Shown here: positions 44,562 through 62,768 of the stretch, piece by piece
How the letters are laid out: each line of letters begins with the position of its first letter
How positions within the stretch are numbered: position 1 is the stretch's first letter
Source of the DNA: Astropecten irregularis
Taxonomy: Eukaryota > Echinodermata > Asteroidea > Paxillosida > Astropectinidae
DNA length: 64,000 nucleotides
NCBI GenBank assembly: GCA_963971285.1
Contig: OZ020262.1
Span: 5,737,036 to 5,801,035 of the forward strand
Direction: 5' to 3'
The notes under the pieces: model-generated
Databases searched by the model: none
Seen by the model: only the letters and a program-made list of their open reading frames with translations
Told to the model about the DNA's origin: nothing
Position numbers and translations under genes: made by a program

Positions 44562-44917
44562 AAAGGTAGTGTCATGCTTTGGTTTTTGTCAGGAAATACA
44601 GATTCATGGGCAAAAATATCAAGGAAGATACAGCAACAGTCATCTGTGAAAATTTCGGTCCCATACGGTGCCCACTTTTTGAGAAAACAGTGAAAAACGG
44701 CCACAGTATTTCTTCAGTCTTTTCTCTTTTATTTTTGATCTTTTAAAAGATCAAAAATAATTTAAGCCACTGATTTTACTCTATTCTGGATAAATACAGC
44801 ATTTCGGGCAGTAAAAGTGTAACGGTACATTTCTACCATCACCATTTTTATACCCTGTAAGTTACAGGTAAATCTGTGGAGATTTCTGTTTCCTATGCTA
44901 CCAAAGTGCTACTTTTA
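44562..44917. mobile_element. MITE, AAAGGTA family
   Basis: Left AAAGGTAGTGTCATGCTTTG; right CTACCAAAGTGCTACTTTT (decayed). Central GATCTTTTAAAAGATC retained. Confidence 0.75.
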
Positions 44918-45611
44918 AATACCATCTTGTAAAAAAATTGGCAGATTTCACGTTTTCACAGAAGTTTTTTGTGGAAAGAAGAAAACTTTGACTCATCCAA
45001 AGCAGCACCACAGGAATAGGCTTTACTCATGGCGCATCCTTTTTGTCACCTTCCTTGTATACCCTTTGGAAAAGAGGACACCAATTCTAAAAAGAAAACG
45101 GGTACCAGACTATTTTGAATCCAAGCCTCAGTTTGATTGCGCTGCTTCGAATGCAGGATGGATGCACCATGAATAAAAGCCTTTTACACAGGGCCTGTTT
45201 GTTTAATGCACAGGATCCAAATCTGTGGATCCACTGACTATGCAGGTTACGCTAAAATGGGATCCGGATCAGTAGGATCCGTGATCTTGTGCGTGAAACA
45301 AACAGGCCCACAGCCTTACCATCTTAGGTATCATCGTCCTATGATAGAGGTTCTCATAAAAGTTCTTGAGTCTTTGTCAGCAGGTTGAGGAAAGGTGTTC
45401 AGAAGCCTTGTCTTGAAGAGATGGTGGTTTTTACGACAGTTGGAAAAGTGTTCAGAAGCCTTGTCTCGAATAGATGGAGGTTTTCACGACAGTTTTAGGC
45501 TAGCTAGAAAGCTCTGCTCACCGAAGAGCATATTTCCGGCCTGTCAAGGACAGCAGTTCTCTCTGTCTTGCTGCAAGGGCAGAGAGCGCCGGGGAGGCCC
45601 GGCCTGACCTC

Positions 45612-51904
<6,293 letters not shown>

Positions 51905-52326
51905 TTTGGTTTTGAAAGTTGTTTTTGTTGTTCTTCTTTGTTGTTTTGTCACAAGACTTGGCCTACATAATCATTCATAACAGACAGACCGAAACCAGAT
52001 TTCTCTGTCTGTGAAAATAAAGAGAGAGCAAAAAGAAACAGCACAATTAGTTTTAACATCATGCTTAAGTAGTATGATTAGCCAATCCCACAATCAATCT
52101 GACTTCCTTTGAAGTTTATAAATATTTTTCTTAAATTTAATTTTTTATGATTTTTTTTTTTTTAATTAAGGTGCTTTTAATATTATTCCATGTATTTTTC
52201 ATCTATCCTGTATTCCACCCAATGAAATAAATAAATACGAATTAGGGGGGCCTAACCTGGGGACGTACGAATACGAGATGGCCCCAAATCCATTTTTTTT
52301 CATATTATTGGCAAGGTTTCAGGTCA

Positions 52327-52530
52327 GCTCGGTCCGTAACCAACTCGGTCTGTGACCAACTCGGTCCGTGACAAACTCGGTCCATGACCAACTCGGTCCA
52401 TGACTAACTCGGTCCGTAACCAACTCAGTCCCAGTCAACTCGGTCTGTGATCAACTCGGTCCGTGACCAACTCGTTCCGTGACCAACTCGGTCCAAGGCC
52501 AACTCGGACGCTGACGGTCCGAATCAACTC
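52327..52530. repeat. 16-bp tandem repeat, about 12 units
   Basis: The unit is CGGTCCGTGACCAACT with scattered changes (CCATGACC, CTGTGATC). It is in the divergent promoter interval. Confidence 0.9.
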
Positions 52531-53125
52531 GGAATAAAAAAAAGCTCCGTGACCTTTTTTAAGTTTAACATTTTTTGTTATCACGGCTCACGTTAATCAT
52601 TAATGAAACAGAATATGCATGCCAATGAATGATTACTGAGCAATACTCAAAATAAAAACAACTTTTATTATTTTAAGTTACCTTAAACAAACAACTTGAT
52701 GCAGAAAAGTGAAAACGTTACTGAACTGTGCACTACGTTTTTCAATAGCGAAATACACACAAAAACCTCTCATCGTGTAAAGACTGGTACTAAATCATTG
52801 ACACCATTCTATGATACACTGTGCAGTCTAGGTACCAGATTACGAATTGCCCCATTATGCAGTTCATTTACCAGTGGGTAAATTTGTTAATGCATGTAGT
52901 TTAATCTCCTCTTTGGATTAGTAACAGCCATTGCGTGAATTTATAATTTTTGGAAATTGTATAAAATTATCCGCATTAATTCATTTTTATTAATTTTTAT
53001 TTCATATTTTCAAACATATTTAATTTGGAAACACTGAAATATCTTAAAACAATTGATAAGAGCTGTTCGTCTTTCGGCAATTCTCGGTATTCTTCGGCCC
53101 CGTACGGAATGTCAACAAAGTGACG

Positions 53126-53140
53126 GTTGCCCCTAGCGAC
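53126..53140 (+). promoter_or_regulatory. RFX X-box upstream of XRRA1
   Basis: The sequence GTTGCC-CCT-AGCGAC fits RYYNYY-N(1-3)-RRNRAC at every position and ends 14 nt before the start codon. RFX factors use such sites to drive ciliary genes. Function is inferred from the motif only. Confidence 0.6.
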
Positions 53141-53154
53141 GGAGCAAATCCATC

Positions 53155-56100
53155 ATGGCGGTTCCAGCTGGAGTGAAACTTGACGATGGAACTGGAGGTT
53201 TTTTCACGAATTGCTTTCCAGCGAGAAATGTATTCAGGCAGTCCGAGGATGGTAAGATTTTGCGGCAATATTTCTTTGGGATTTGTCTGGATCTGGGGTG
53301 GGATGCGGCAGTCCTTTCATCTTTTTTGGCGCGTTTTATAAATGCCGTCTGCTGCTGTCACTGCACTGGTTGTTGAGTTGAACGTCAGGCCCGGCCTAAT
53401 TAATTGAGTTAGGAAGGCTTCTGTTCTGCAAACACTACCGCACAATTGAATGCATTTGTCATAACAATCAAATTAATTTTATAGTCCTTCGTTAGTGTAT
53501 AATATTTATAAAACAATACTGATAAGAATTATCATTTGATTTCATCAAATAAAATTGCAATCCAAACTGTTGTGTAGGCCACCACAGTTGTGTTATGAAT
53601 TTTAATAAGACAATGACATGTCAATGGTTTGTCACCAAATAAAAAAAAATTATGAACCACCATTTTCACACATTGACAATGTTTTTTTGGCCTGCAAATG
53701 CAATAATATGTAGGCCTAGGCCTACTCAATTTAAATTAATTCCCCAGTTTGTTTTGATTTCAACATTTGATTTGATTTGATTTTATAATTTAATTAGGCC
53801 TAACGTTATATCTTTTATTATCCAGTTGTTGAAGAGTGTCTAAAGGAATGCCGCCTAAAAATATTAAATTAGAAAAAAAAGAATTAAAAAATATATTTTG
53901 ATCGTTGGTGAAATTAACAATGAAATTGCTTTTTGCTCCTCCCCCCACCCTAACAATTTTTTTCAAATGTCTTTATGTGATGAGATGCTATAATTCTTTT
54001 ATGTGCAATTTTGTTTTGTAGCTGGGGCGTGGTTGGTGGCTAAGAAGGCAGAGCAACGCCGTCACTTCAAGGCCGTCATGTGCTCCAAACCCAAGACCTA
54101 CGCCCAGATCAAGCACGAAAGGAAGGAACGGGAGAAAGAGGAGAGAAGGAAGAAGCATCCGCCGTCCGGACCACAGAAGGACCTCGCCGAGGCTGAGGCC
54201 ACGACCCCGGGGATGTTAGACGGTTTCTTCCTGGTAAAAAAATCCTCAGACTTAGGAAATTTATGAAACGGAGGCTCAGGCTCCAGCTCTGACATCCATG
54301 TGCTGAAAATATAGGTTGTAGTTTTTCATTGAAGCTGAAACTCTGTTTTCTTTTTCAAACCAGGGAATCCACTTCCTAACCGCAGTCAAAAGCCTCTGAT
54401 ACCGTCATTTTAGAATGGATTAACGAAATGGAGCTGGAGCCTGAGGCGGAGCCTGAGTCTCCGTTTTGTTAATGCCCATAGATTCCCCCACATGCATTGT
54501 CCCTAACGTTATACCCAGTAACTTGGGCACTGAAGTCGCTTTTTGGGGGCCGACAGTTGGTCTAGTGCCCCAGAGAATCCCACGGTACTTGCGCCAGAAA
54601 TGTCCCCAAATGACAACAAAGACATCACAAATCAGCTTGAAAATCGCTCCATCCCTTCTCAGAATGTCAGGGATGAAATTATAATTGGTTTTATTAATAC
54701 TTTCTGTTTCTTGTTATGGTTTTTTAGCTGAAACATTGCTGTGTTGATGACCCGTCCGATGTCTGCTCGGTCAATATCGTGGACAAAGAGCTGACCGACG
54801 TTAAGGAGGAAGATTTCCAGCTCTTTGACAACGTAGCTTATATCAACGCCGGGGAGAATCTCTTGCCATTCGGTAATTTCAGTCAATTTTTTTTTCTTCG
54901 ACCCCGGTTTCAAAGAGACATTCTGTCCCAATGGGAGACATTTGAGACGTTCGCGGCAGCAGACTGAAGACTCTGTTTTGCTAGCTCTGAGCATGCCTGC
55001 GCAATTGTGAGCATGCACGCATTGTTGTGCCCGTGCGCTATCAAGTTGAAGACCTCGCTCCAAAGTATCCCATTACGGTCACTGTCCCAACTGCATTTGG
55101 GACTGGTCCAACTGAGACCCAAGTAAAGTTGGGCCCACTTGGAGTGGCCAAGCCGCGGACCAAGTATCATTAAGAATATGGCCACAGTTAGGGCATAGGA
55201 AAGACAGCATAACATCAGCTTTAAACCAATCATTGGTCAGTAATATTCTGCACGAATCAACCGAAACAATAGAAACCTTTGTTTTTTGGTTAAGCATCCA
55301 TTTTGTAAAAGTTACAGACAGTATCCGCATAATCGCAATCAGTGGTCATTTACATTCTGCATGAATCAACGAAAACAATAGAAACCTTTGTTACCTTAAG
55401 CATCCATTTTGTAAAAGTTAAGTTACAGACAATAGACACCTTTGTTTTTTGGTTAGGCTTCCATCTTTGTACTTTGATAAAAAAAAAAGTTATGTATCCG
55501 TAACTTGGTGTTTGTGTTTTTCATCTTTCAGAAGCGTTTACTCATTTTCCCATAGTCAGAGAGCTAGAGTTACCCTTAAACGCACTCCGAGGCGTCCGAA
55601 TAGATCTAGATGACTTCCCGTGTTTAGAAGTAAGTAGAAATTGAGATTATACCATCTTTATACCCTGTAAGTTATAGGTAAATCTGTGAATATTTGTGTT
55701 TCGGTATAGTATGCTACCAAAGTATGATAGTACCTTTAGTTGATTGCTGCAAACTGCTCATCAACCAAAATAATGACCTGAATTATATCAAATACTTTAA
55801 GCATTTTTTATTAAGATTCTCAGAACTCTTCATAATGAATTCTTAGCATTTAAATCAAAAATGTCAAAATTACAGAGAAGAAGTTAACATTTTTGGACGG
55901 ATATCCGATGGCAAAGCAATGATTGTACCATTTGATGTTTGGATTTGAACATCATAAATATTGGGGTATCCTATCAATTTATCAAAACGATTATTCAAAT
56001 TTTTGATATTCTGTTTCAGGTCCTTGATCTGTCCTACAACAACCTGTCAAAGGATGACATCCTTGCTTTGGGCACGCTGCCCAAACTCAAAGTCTTGTAC

Positions 56101-59100
56101 CTGACTGGCAACCAGCTACGATCCCTCCCTGTAGAGATGGCCAAGCCCTACAAAGTCCCCTACCAGTAAGTGAAACGTGAACTCCTCATGTCATCGCCTG
56201 GACATTTATGCTAAGAGCCTTTCAAAGTCCTTCTAGATCCTATCTTTGGGCTTTGTAGTTTGTATCCTTGCCACTGACTAATAATAATAATAATGACTGG
56301 TATTTATAAGGCGCCTTTACAGGAGATCAAAGCCCTGTACAGAAAGTATAGACAAACAACAAGACAAGGACAGGGGTTATGGGAACAAATAAGATTTAAG
56401 CCGTTTCCTAAAAACAGTGACAGAGGGAGAATTCCTGATGTTGATAGGGACAGAGTTCCACAGTTTGGGACCAGCTACAGAAAATGATCTATCTCCGAAA
56501 GTTTTGACTGAGTAGGAATAGACAGAAGAAGTTTATCATCAGAAGATCAGAGTCCCGATCTGCCTGGTTGATACGGAGTAAGTAATTGAGACAAGTAGGG
56601 AGGAGAAATACCATGTAAGCACTTGTAGACCATGAGAAGAAGTTTGAAAGATAGTCGCTGTTTGATAGGTAGCCAATGAAGCGGTGCCTACTGTCCTTCA
56701 AGACCCTTACGCTTACTCTACCCTTTGTCAGCGGGGTAGTTTGTAAATGTGCATTTGATTTTGGACCGTGGAGGGATCGGCAGAATCGATTGGTTGGTGA
56801 GCCTAGGGCTGACCTCTTCAGTACTTTGTGGGAAGAAAGTCAAATTACTGTTGATGTCAGCCCCTCGGCTCTGGACCGAGTGCATCGTTGGAAGGCCACG
56901 CTGTGTGCAATGTTGGCAGGATTCGAACCTGCGACCTCCCATTTGTGAGGGCAGGTGTCTAAACTACAGTTTACATAGCCTAGCTGTATGGTAGTGGTGA
57001 AACTACTCCGGGCTGCTGGTGGTGAAAACCATTAAGCACATCCAGAGACCAACCTCGGTTAGGATTCGAACCTGTGACCACCAGTTTGCAAGGGCAGGTA
57101 TCTCGCCACAGTTTACATGGGCTTAGCTGTATGCTGCTGGTGTAACTACTCCGGGCTGGTGGTGGTGAAAACCATTAAGCACATCCAGACAAAGCTTGGG
57201 TGGGATTCGAACCTGTGGCCACCCGTTTGCTAGGACAGGTGTCTAACCATAGTTTACAGGACTTAGCTGTATGCTAGTGCCTTGGTGAAACTACTCCGCG
57301 CTGAAAAAAGTCGGTATAGGTGCAATGTATATTTCATGTTAATTTCAGTTGGTCTGAATTTTTGGGTTCTCATAATCCTGTTTGCTCACCTCTATACTCA
57401 GGGACAGTGGACAAACGTCGATCACCCGATTTGCCAACCTGGAGCTCCTCTCCCTGGATGACAACCACCTGACAGACCTGGCTACCTTTGCCAGTCTGGC
57501 CGGACTCCGGAGGCTGAAGCACCTCAACCTGAACAGAAACGACATCGCCTCGGTGCCCCACCTGAGGGCACTGAGTGGCAGCCACGTCGCCGTGGAGAGC
57601 GAGCCCCCGTCGGCTGCCTCCACGCCCGGGCGCAAAACCAGACGTCCAAAGTCGGCTCGGAAGAGTAGGGCTGGGAGCAGGAGCAGCACGGCATCGCCGG
57701 GGATGACAACGAATGAATCAGGTTAGCATAAATTCAAATGGAACAAATTATTGAAACAAACAAACAACTAAAACTAAAACCAAATAAGAAAAATAACAAG
57801 ATCAGAATCTTTTAAAAAAGGGGAAAGCCGACCTCAGAAATGGCGATAGTTTTTCAAGACCTCGCCCTGCTTCCTGGCTTTGGAGAAGACGTCAGGTTCT
57901 CCAAGTTGATTCCTGAGTCTTTAGATTTTCAACTCTCCCAATGTTTGATTTCCAGATAGAAGAGATGGGATGGAAGAGGCCACACCGCGTATTGCAGAGA
58001 CCAAGAAGGAACAGACACCTGTTGATTTGTACGATGACGACCTTCCCCAAGAGCTACCACCACCTTTCCCTGAGTTGGAGCACCTTAGTCTAGCTTTCAA
58101 CAAGGTACATGATTCACTGATAAGGTTCACCAAACTCTGCAAAGCATTCAAAGGCATTGGTCTGGTTGACCATTTAACCATAACCATATTATTATCCTTT
58201 AAGTAGTCATTGTACGAAATCTAACACTCCTAGCTAGGAGTTAGGAGAGCTTGATGCGTTTCGATCCTAGCAGGATCTTTCTCAAAGGTTTAGACAAAGA
58301 GGGGTCAGATAGGCAAGATCAAAGGTACCAGACTACAAAAGGCTACCTCAAATCAGTGGGAAGTATACAGCCCAGGGGTGCGTTCCACTCCAGCTAACTA
58401 CGCGCACGGCGCACAATGTGCGCCACCGTTTTCAAACCGGAACGCGCTGTTCGCCAAACACGCACACAACGTTCGCCTAACAAAGCTAACGGTGTAGAGG
58501 AGGTGTTTGCTGAATTTGGCTAACTACATCGAATGAAAGATGGACGCAGTTCGCAATACATGTTCGTGGTTTGTTGCGTGTGCGTTCCACTACAAAATCC
58601 AAGCGTAACGCAAACGGCGCAAACATGTTCGCGTATGTTCGCGCAAGCGGAACGCACCCCTGGCTGATGTAAGTGCACAAAAGCTAATCAAGCACAAAGA
58701 CATCTCGATACACTCTAAGTTACCTATTTACCCAGTCTGTTCATTGACCACAAGACCTTGAATACAAATTTTGTTTGCTCTGAACAATGAGTTTGTCATT
58801 CAAAAACGGCAGAGGTTATCTCCCAAATCTGTTTCAAATCTTGTAGATCAGCGACGAAGAGTCGCTCTTGGCCGTGGCGGCCTGGCCGATGCTCAAGGAG
58901 CTGATTATCCACGACAACCCTCTGACCACCCACAGTAGCGGGGACCCTCCCTTGCTCAAGAGGTACCTGACAGACAGGCTGGGCATCAGCATGGTGCGAC
59001 GGAAGCCGGACAACAAACCCAAACCGACCATCCAGGTACCGACCAAGCCACACAGAAAGGTAAGGCTGTTACTTTTGTCTCGCGAACCGGAACTCGCATC

Positions 59101-62045
59101 GGCTTCGCTTCCTCTAAACAGGTCGGAGAGCTAGAAATCTCAAACGGATGATACATTTACTGTTAAAATAAGCAGTTAATGAGCTTTCAGACGGTATGCA
59201 ACACTTAGGATGCCTAGGGTCGATTTCATGAATCCCTACGATCTATCATATAATTGGAGTAACAAAGGGTAACCCATCGTATCCTATGTAGCGCAAAGTC
59301 CTACGATTGATATCAAGTTATGATGAGTTTGGTGAAATCGACCGCTGGTAACATTTTCAGGGGATTTCATTGGGTTCTTGTTGTGTTTTTTGTTTCGTGT
59401 ACGTACACAGGTTGCTGAAGTGGTTCCCCCTATTCCGAAGAAGCCACTTCAGCTAATGCTTGAATCGGCGCCCACCTCTAAGGCCCTTCCCTCCACCGCC
59501 CTACGACCTACCCCTCCACCCCCGGTCGATGACAGGACGGGACCTCTTCCACCAATCCCAGCCACTCCCGAGGACCGGCCCAGGACCTATCCACAGCACC
59601 ACAGGGAGGACAGAGGCCTGGCAGACGAGGAGAAGCTTACGAGGACAAAGTCCTGGACAGCCGAGAATTTCAGGGTTGGAGATGAAGCGCCGAGGAGTCC
59701 TGCCGCAAAAGTGGAACAAGTGGATGAACCAGTCTTTCTCACACAGGTAAGAATTCAAGTTGCTGGTTCGAATCCCATCTGAGCAGTGTGTTGTCTGGAT
59801 TGTCTGCCACTGCCAGAGCAGTATGCCTGGTTCCAATCCCACCAGAGAAACAATGAAGAAGATTGTGCTTCTACCTTCAGGAGCAATGTACTTGGTTCAG
59901 ATCCCACCAAAGGCAACATGTGGATATACAAGATTGCCAGTCCCTACTTGATCGGTGTACATTGTTCCAATCCCACCAAATAAATCATGTAGAAGATTGC
60001 GAATCTGCCTTGAGCAATGTACTTGGTTCAGATCCCACCCAAGGCAACATGTGGATAGCCAGTCCCTATATACTTGATTGGTGTGCCTGGTTCCAATCTC
60101 ACCATAGTCACCCTTTGGACTGGATTGTCTACCCCAGCCTGACCATTATTGCACCTGGTTCAAATCCCACCAAAGGCACCATTTGGATCGGAATGTCAGT
60201 CCATCCCTTCCTCATTACCGTACTTGGTTCGAATCCAGCCATCAGTTCATCATAGATGACAATGCCGGCCTTCTAACAACAAATTCTTTCTCCCACTCAC
60301 CTAGGTCGATGACCAGGCGGACGAAGCAAAGCCTCAGCAAGTTCCGTCCAAGGAGAGCACGTTGGACGAACAGCAACCAAAGACAGAAAGACGCAGGAAG
60401 AAGAAGGAGAGAGTGGACAGTGCCGCCTACTCCATGGCGGTCCCGGAGAAGTTCAAAGGTTACGAGATCTTCTACGATACGCAGGATGACCCAGAAGAGG
60501 AAGAACCTATCGTCAAAGGTACGAGTCAAGCCCACAAAGACCCTTCATCATTTTGTCAAAATTCAAACAGTGCCATTAGCCGCTTGAAATCATGAAATTT
60601 GGCAGACCGATTTGGAGAGTATTTAAAGTGCCGATTGTCATTTGCAGATATCCAAGGCAACGTACGATCTCTCAGGCTGGCACTGAAGCAGTCTACCCTG
60701 TACCAGAACCAGGTGGATCTGGAGAGACTTCAGAAGCCGTTTGAGCCTTACAAGAAGGTAGGTGGTGACGTGAGGGTACAAGTGGATGGAGGGGGTATGG
60801 CTCTCACTTGAGGAAATTGGACTCAATTATCCCAACTGTATCTAGACCAGTGACCCATCTCAGTCTTCTTCTCAGAGCACAGCACTCTCTCCAAAGTGTA
60901 TACAGATTGCATTAAAAAAAATTCATACCTTCACAGCAGTCCAAAGCAAACAAGTCTATCTTTAATAGGAGGTCGCCGGTTCGAATCCTGCTCCAGTCAA
61001 TTTTTCTTTCTTCGCTTTTCAAGTTATCTTTGCGCTCATTCCAGAAAGTTTTTCCACTCAATTTAGAGCCCCTCATCATCATCTTAGGCTGATGTACATT
61101 AGCACCAACCATCATATTATATCAATGTGATGTTGGATGGTCTGTTTTCAGAGTAAGTTCCAGCCCCGTCCGCCGCACAAGAACAAGGCGGAGAAAATGG
61201 AAGACGTCCTGGGAGCCATGAAAAACAGGCTGGTGATCGAAGAGATGAACCTGGGGCATCTGCTGGAGGACCGGCAGCGCCTGAAGAAGGAGTATCCGGA
61301 GGTCTTGGAGCTCCTGCAGGAAGTAGGTCTAGCTCTTTAATTCCGAGAACGATCTTTCCCATCCTCCCCTGATCTCCTCATCCATCCTCAACGGGCTTGT
61401 AGAGGACATTCTCAAGACGTACTAGGTCATGGAGCTTCCGGTTGTAGTCTACTCCCAACCCTGAGTCATGGCACTTCCGGAAGTTGTCTTCTCTCAACCC
61501 TGAGTCTTGATCGGCTTCCAGAGAATAGTTAGAGCCTGTAGCTAGGTCTGTGAGCTTCTGTTAGAGGTATCCCTGTCCCATCAATGATACCCAAATGCTT
61601 CCTCAACCTTTCTGTCAGCAACAGCTGAAGAAATGATCCTTGGCAAAGCTTCTAGAGGGTTGGGCAAGTCGAGACAAAGATTAGATGAGGACTTGAAGCT
61701 TCTGCATCTTCCTTGAAACCCTACCCTGATGACCACTGGAGGAACTCCTGTAAGAGATGGATGTTACTCCTGTAACATCCTTCCGGTATCTCCAATCTCA
61801 TAACCCTTCTTTTCGGTCTCCTTTCCTCTCAGATCCAGAACAAGTACAGCTCCGTCCGCGCCACGTCCATGCACGAGAGCAGCAGCCAGAAGGAAGCGGT
61901 CTCCGACACCCTGAAGGCCATGCAGAGCCTCAGCGACCAACTGCAGGAGCAGCAATCATCACAAGAGGGCGCCAGACACAAATCCGCCAGCACGACCGCG
62001 GCTGCTCACCTCAAGTCTGCAAGCGCCAGTCCTGCAAAGTCATGA
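53155..62045 (+). CDS. XRRA1: X-ray radiation resistance-associated protein 1-like LRR protein, complete
   Basis: Exons: 53155-53251, 54022-54233, 54728-54872, 55532-55629, 56020-56165, 57402-57721, 57956-58104, 58847-59059, 59411-59746, 60305-60518, 60648-60757, 61152-61322, 61833-62045 (TGA); 807 aa, phases consistent. The N-terminus KLDDGTGGFFTNCFPARN and the segment LKHCCVDDPSDVCSVNI match vertebrate XRRA1. Leucine-rich repeats run over about 150-310 (VLDLSYNNLSKDDILALG, VLYLTGNQLRSLP, LLSLDDNHLTDLATF) and resume at about 375-420 (HLSLAFNK, ELIIHDNPL). A Pro/Glu-rich linker follows, then PVFLTQ, a charged region and a helical C-terminus. Vertebrate XRRA1 was named from radiation-response work and its molecular role is unclear. 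Length is close to the human protein (about 790 aa). The start ATG lies 15 nt after an RFX X-box. Confidence 0.93.
54243..54475. repeat. Dispersed repeat (GGCTGTGG-TTCGGAAGTAGATTCTC type), inverted copy
   Basis: CAACCTATATTTTCAGCA-like and TTCATTGAAGCTGAAACTCTG blocks are inverse to those at 8058-8215, and AATGGAGCTGGAGCC blocks extend further. Located directly after XRRA1 exon 2. Confidence 0.6.
56281..57300. repeat. Intronic repeats: ATAATAATAATGACTGG element and a 140-bp tandem
   Basis: 56281-56700 starts with an ATAATAATAATAATGACTGG run, a type of dispersed repeat common in invertebrate deuterostomes. At 56915-57290 a unit of about 140 bp occurs three times with AGGATTCGAACCTG, TTTACATGGGCTTAGCTGTA and AAACTACTCCGGGCTG-like blocks. 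XRRA1 intron between exons 5 and 6. Confidence 0.65.
58232..58662. mobile_element. GATCC-TGCTAGGATC repeat and CAGGGGTGCGTTCC fold-back
   Basis: 58232-58290 is a single copy of the GATCCTAGCAGGATC repeat. 58373-58662 is a fold-back with CAGGGGTGCGTTCCACTCC and GGAACGCACCCCTG termini. Both are in an XRRA1 intron. Confidence 0.7.
59216..59347. mobile_element. Fold-back element, GGGTCGATTTCAC family
   Basis: AGGGTCGATTTCATGAATCC mirrored by TTTGGTGAAATCGACC, in the XRRA1 intron before exon 9. Confidence 0.7.
59750..60240. repeat. Degenerate tandem repeat with GGTTCNAATCCCACC motif
   Basis: About nine spaced copies of CTGGTTCCAATCCCACC-like sequence alternate with GCAACATGTGGATA and GCCAGTCCCTA blocks at roughly 55-70 bp spacing. 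The repeated motif resembles a tRNA B box. XRRA1 intron. Confidence 0.65.
60955..61020 (+). mobile_element. SINE fragment (tRNA 3' end and tail)
   Basis: GGAGGTCGCCGGTTCGAATCC followed by TGCTCCAGTCAATTTTTC. Only the tRNA 3' third and the start of the tail remain, in the XRRA1 intron before exon 12. Confidence 0.7.
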
Positions 62046-62207
62046 TCGCCTTCCCGTTTCACTTCACAAATGAAACCTTCAAATTTGCCATTCCATTAAA
62101 ATATATGCCGTCCTTCCTCATGCAAAATCTGGGGTTAAAAAAGTCTAGATAAATTGCTAATTAATTGATGATAAATTATTCTGAAGTCGTCTTGAGCTAA
62201 AACTTTA

Positions 62208-62768
62208 AATAAAACATCAAACCTAAACTCTGTGAGCACAAGGGTACTGATAAATTTTAGGTTGCAGAAATTTCAGAGACCTATTAATTTTCATGCGATG
62301 GATGAAAATGCAATGTTTCATTTGAAACATCATAATATAGGGGATCTTTGAAAATTGATAAAGCTTTACGATCTTAAATAATATAAAAATATCTTTCCAA
62401 CCATATAATTCAGCTGAAAGTGTAAAGAATTTTATTTATTAGGTTAAAATATCACAGTCTGAGTCGATCGATGCTTCCATGCAATTGAAATTGGGGTGCT
62501 TATAAAATTAATTTTGTCGTGAAATTTGACATCTTCCTATTAAACATGTTAAAATGGTTGTATTACGACTTCCTCACAGAGTGCCTTGCTACATAAAGCA
62601 AATATTGTAAATACATGTAGACTGCTTCCTCATTGTACAAATGTTAATTTATGTAAATATAATCATTTTATCACCTACAAATATGTACATAATTTATGAT
62701 AATCTAATTTATTACTTTTTTTCCTAAATTGGCGTTCAGATTTGATTTTTGGTACATATTTAAATAAA
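62208..62768 (+). terminator. Candidate XRRA1 polyadenylation signals
   Basis: Canonical AATAAA hexamers occur at 62208-62213 and 62763-62768, 163 and 718 nt after the stop. The surrounding sequence is AT-rich, as expected of a 3' UTR. Which one is used cannot be decided from sequence. Confidence 0.5.

Larger units (their letters stand above)
43429..45611. other. Intergenic stretch between the satellite and NKAP
   Basis: Mostly AAAGGTA-family MITEs (43689-44045, 44375-44440, 44562-44917) and a fold-back GGGCCTGTTTGTTT...AAACAAACAGGCCC (45191-45309). A short direct duplication with GGTGTTCAGAAGCCTTGTCT lies near 45390-45490. The NKAP 3' UTR must end here, but the site is not evident. Confidence 0.5.
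51905..53154. promoter_or_regulatory. Divergent NKAP/XRRA1 intergenic region
   Basis: The 1.25 kb between the two start codons must hold both promoters. An acceptor-like TTTTCACAG on the minus strand near 52010 suggests an untranslated upstream NKAP exon. A 16-bp tandem array (52327-52530) lies in the middle and the XRRA1 X-box at 53126-53140. No TATA box is obvious. Confidence 0.5.
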
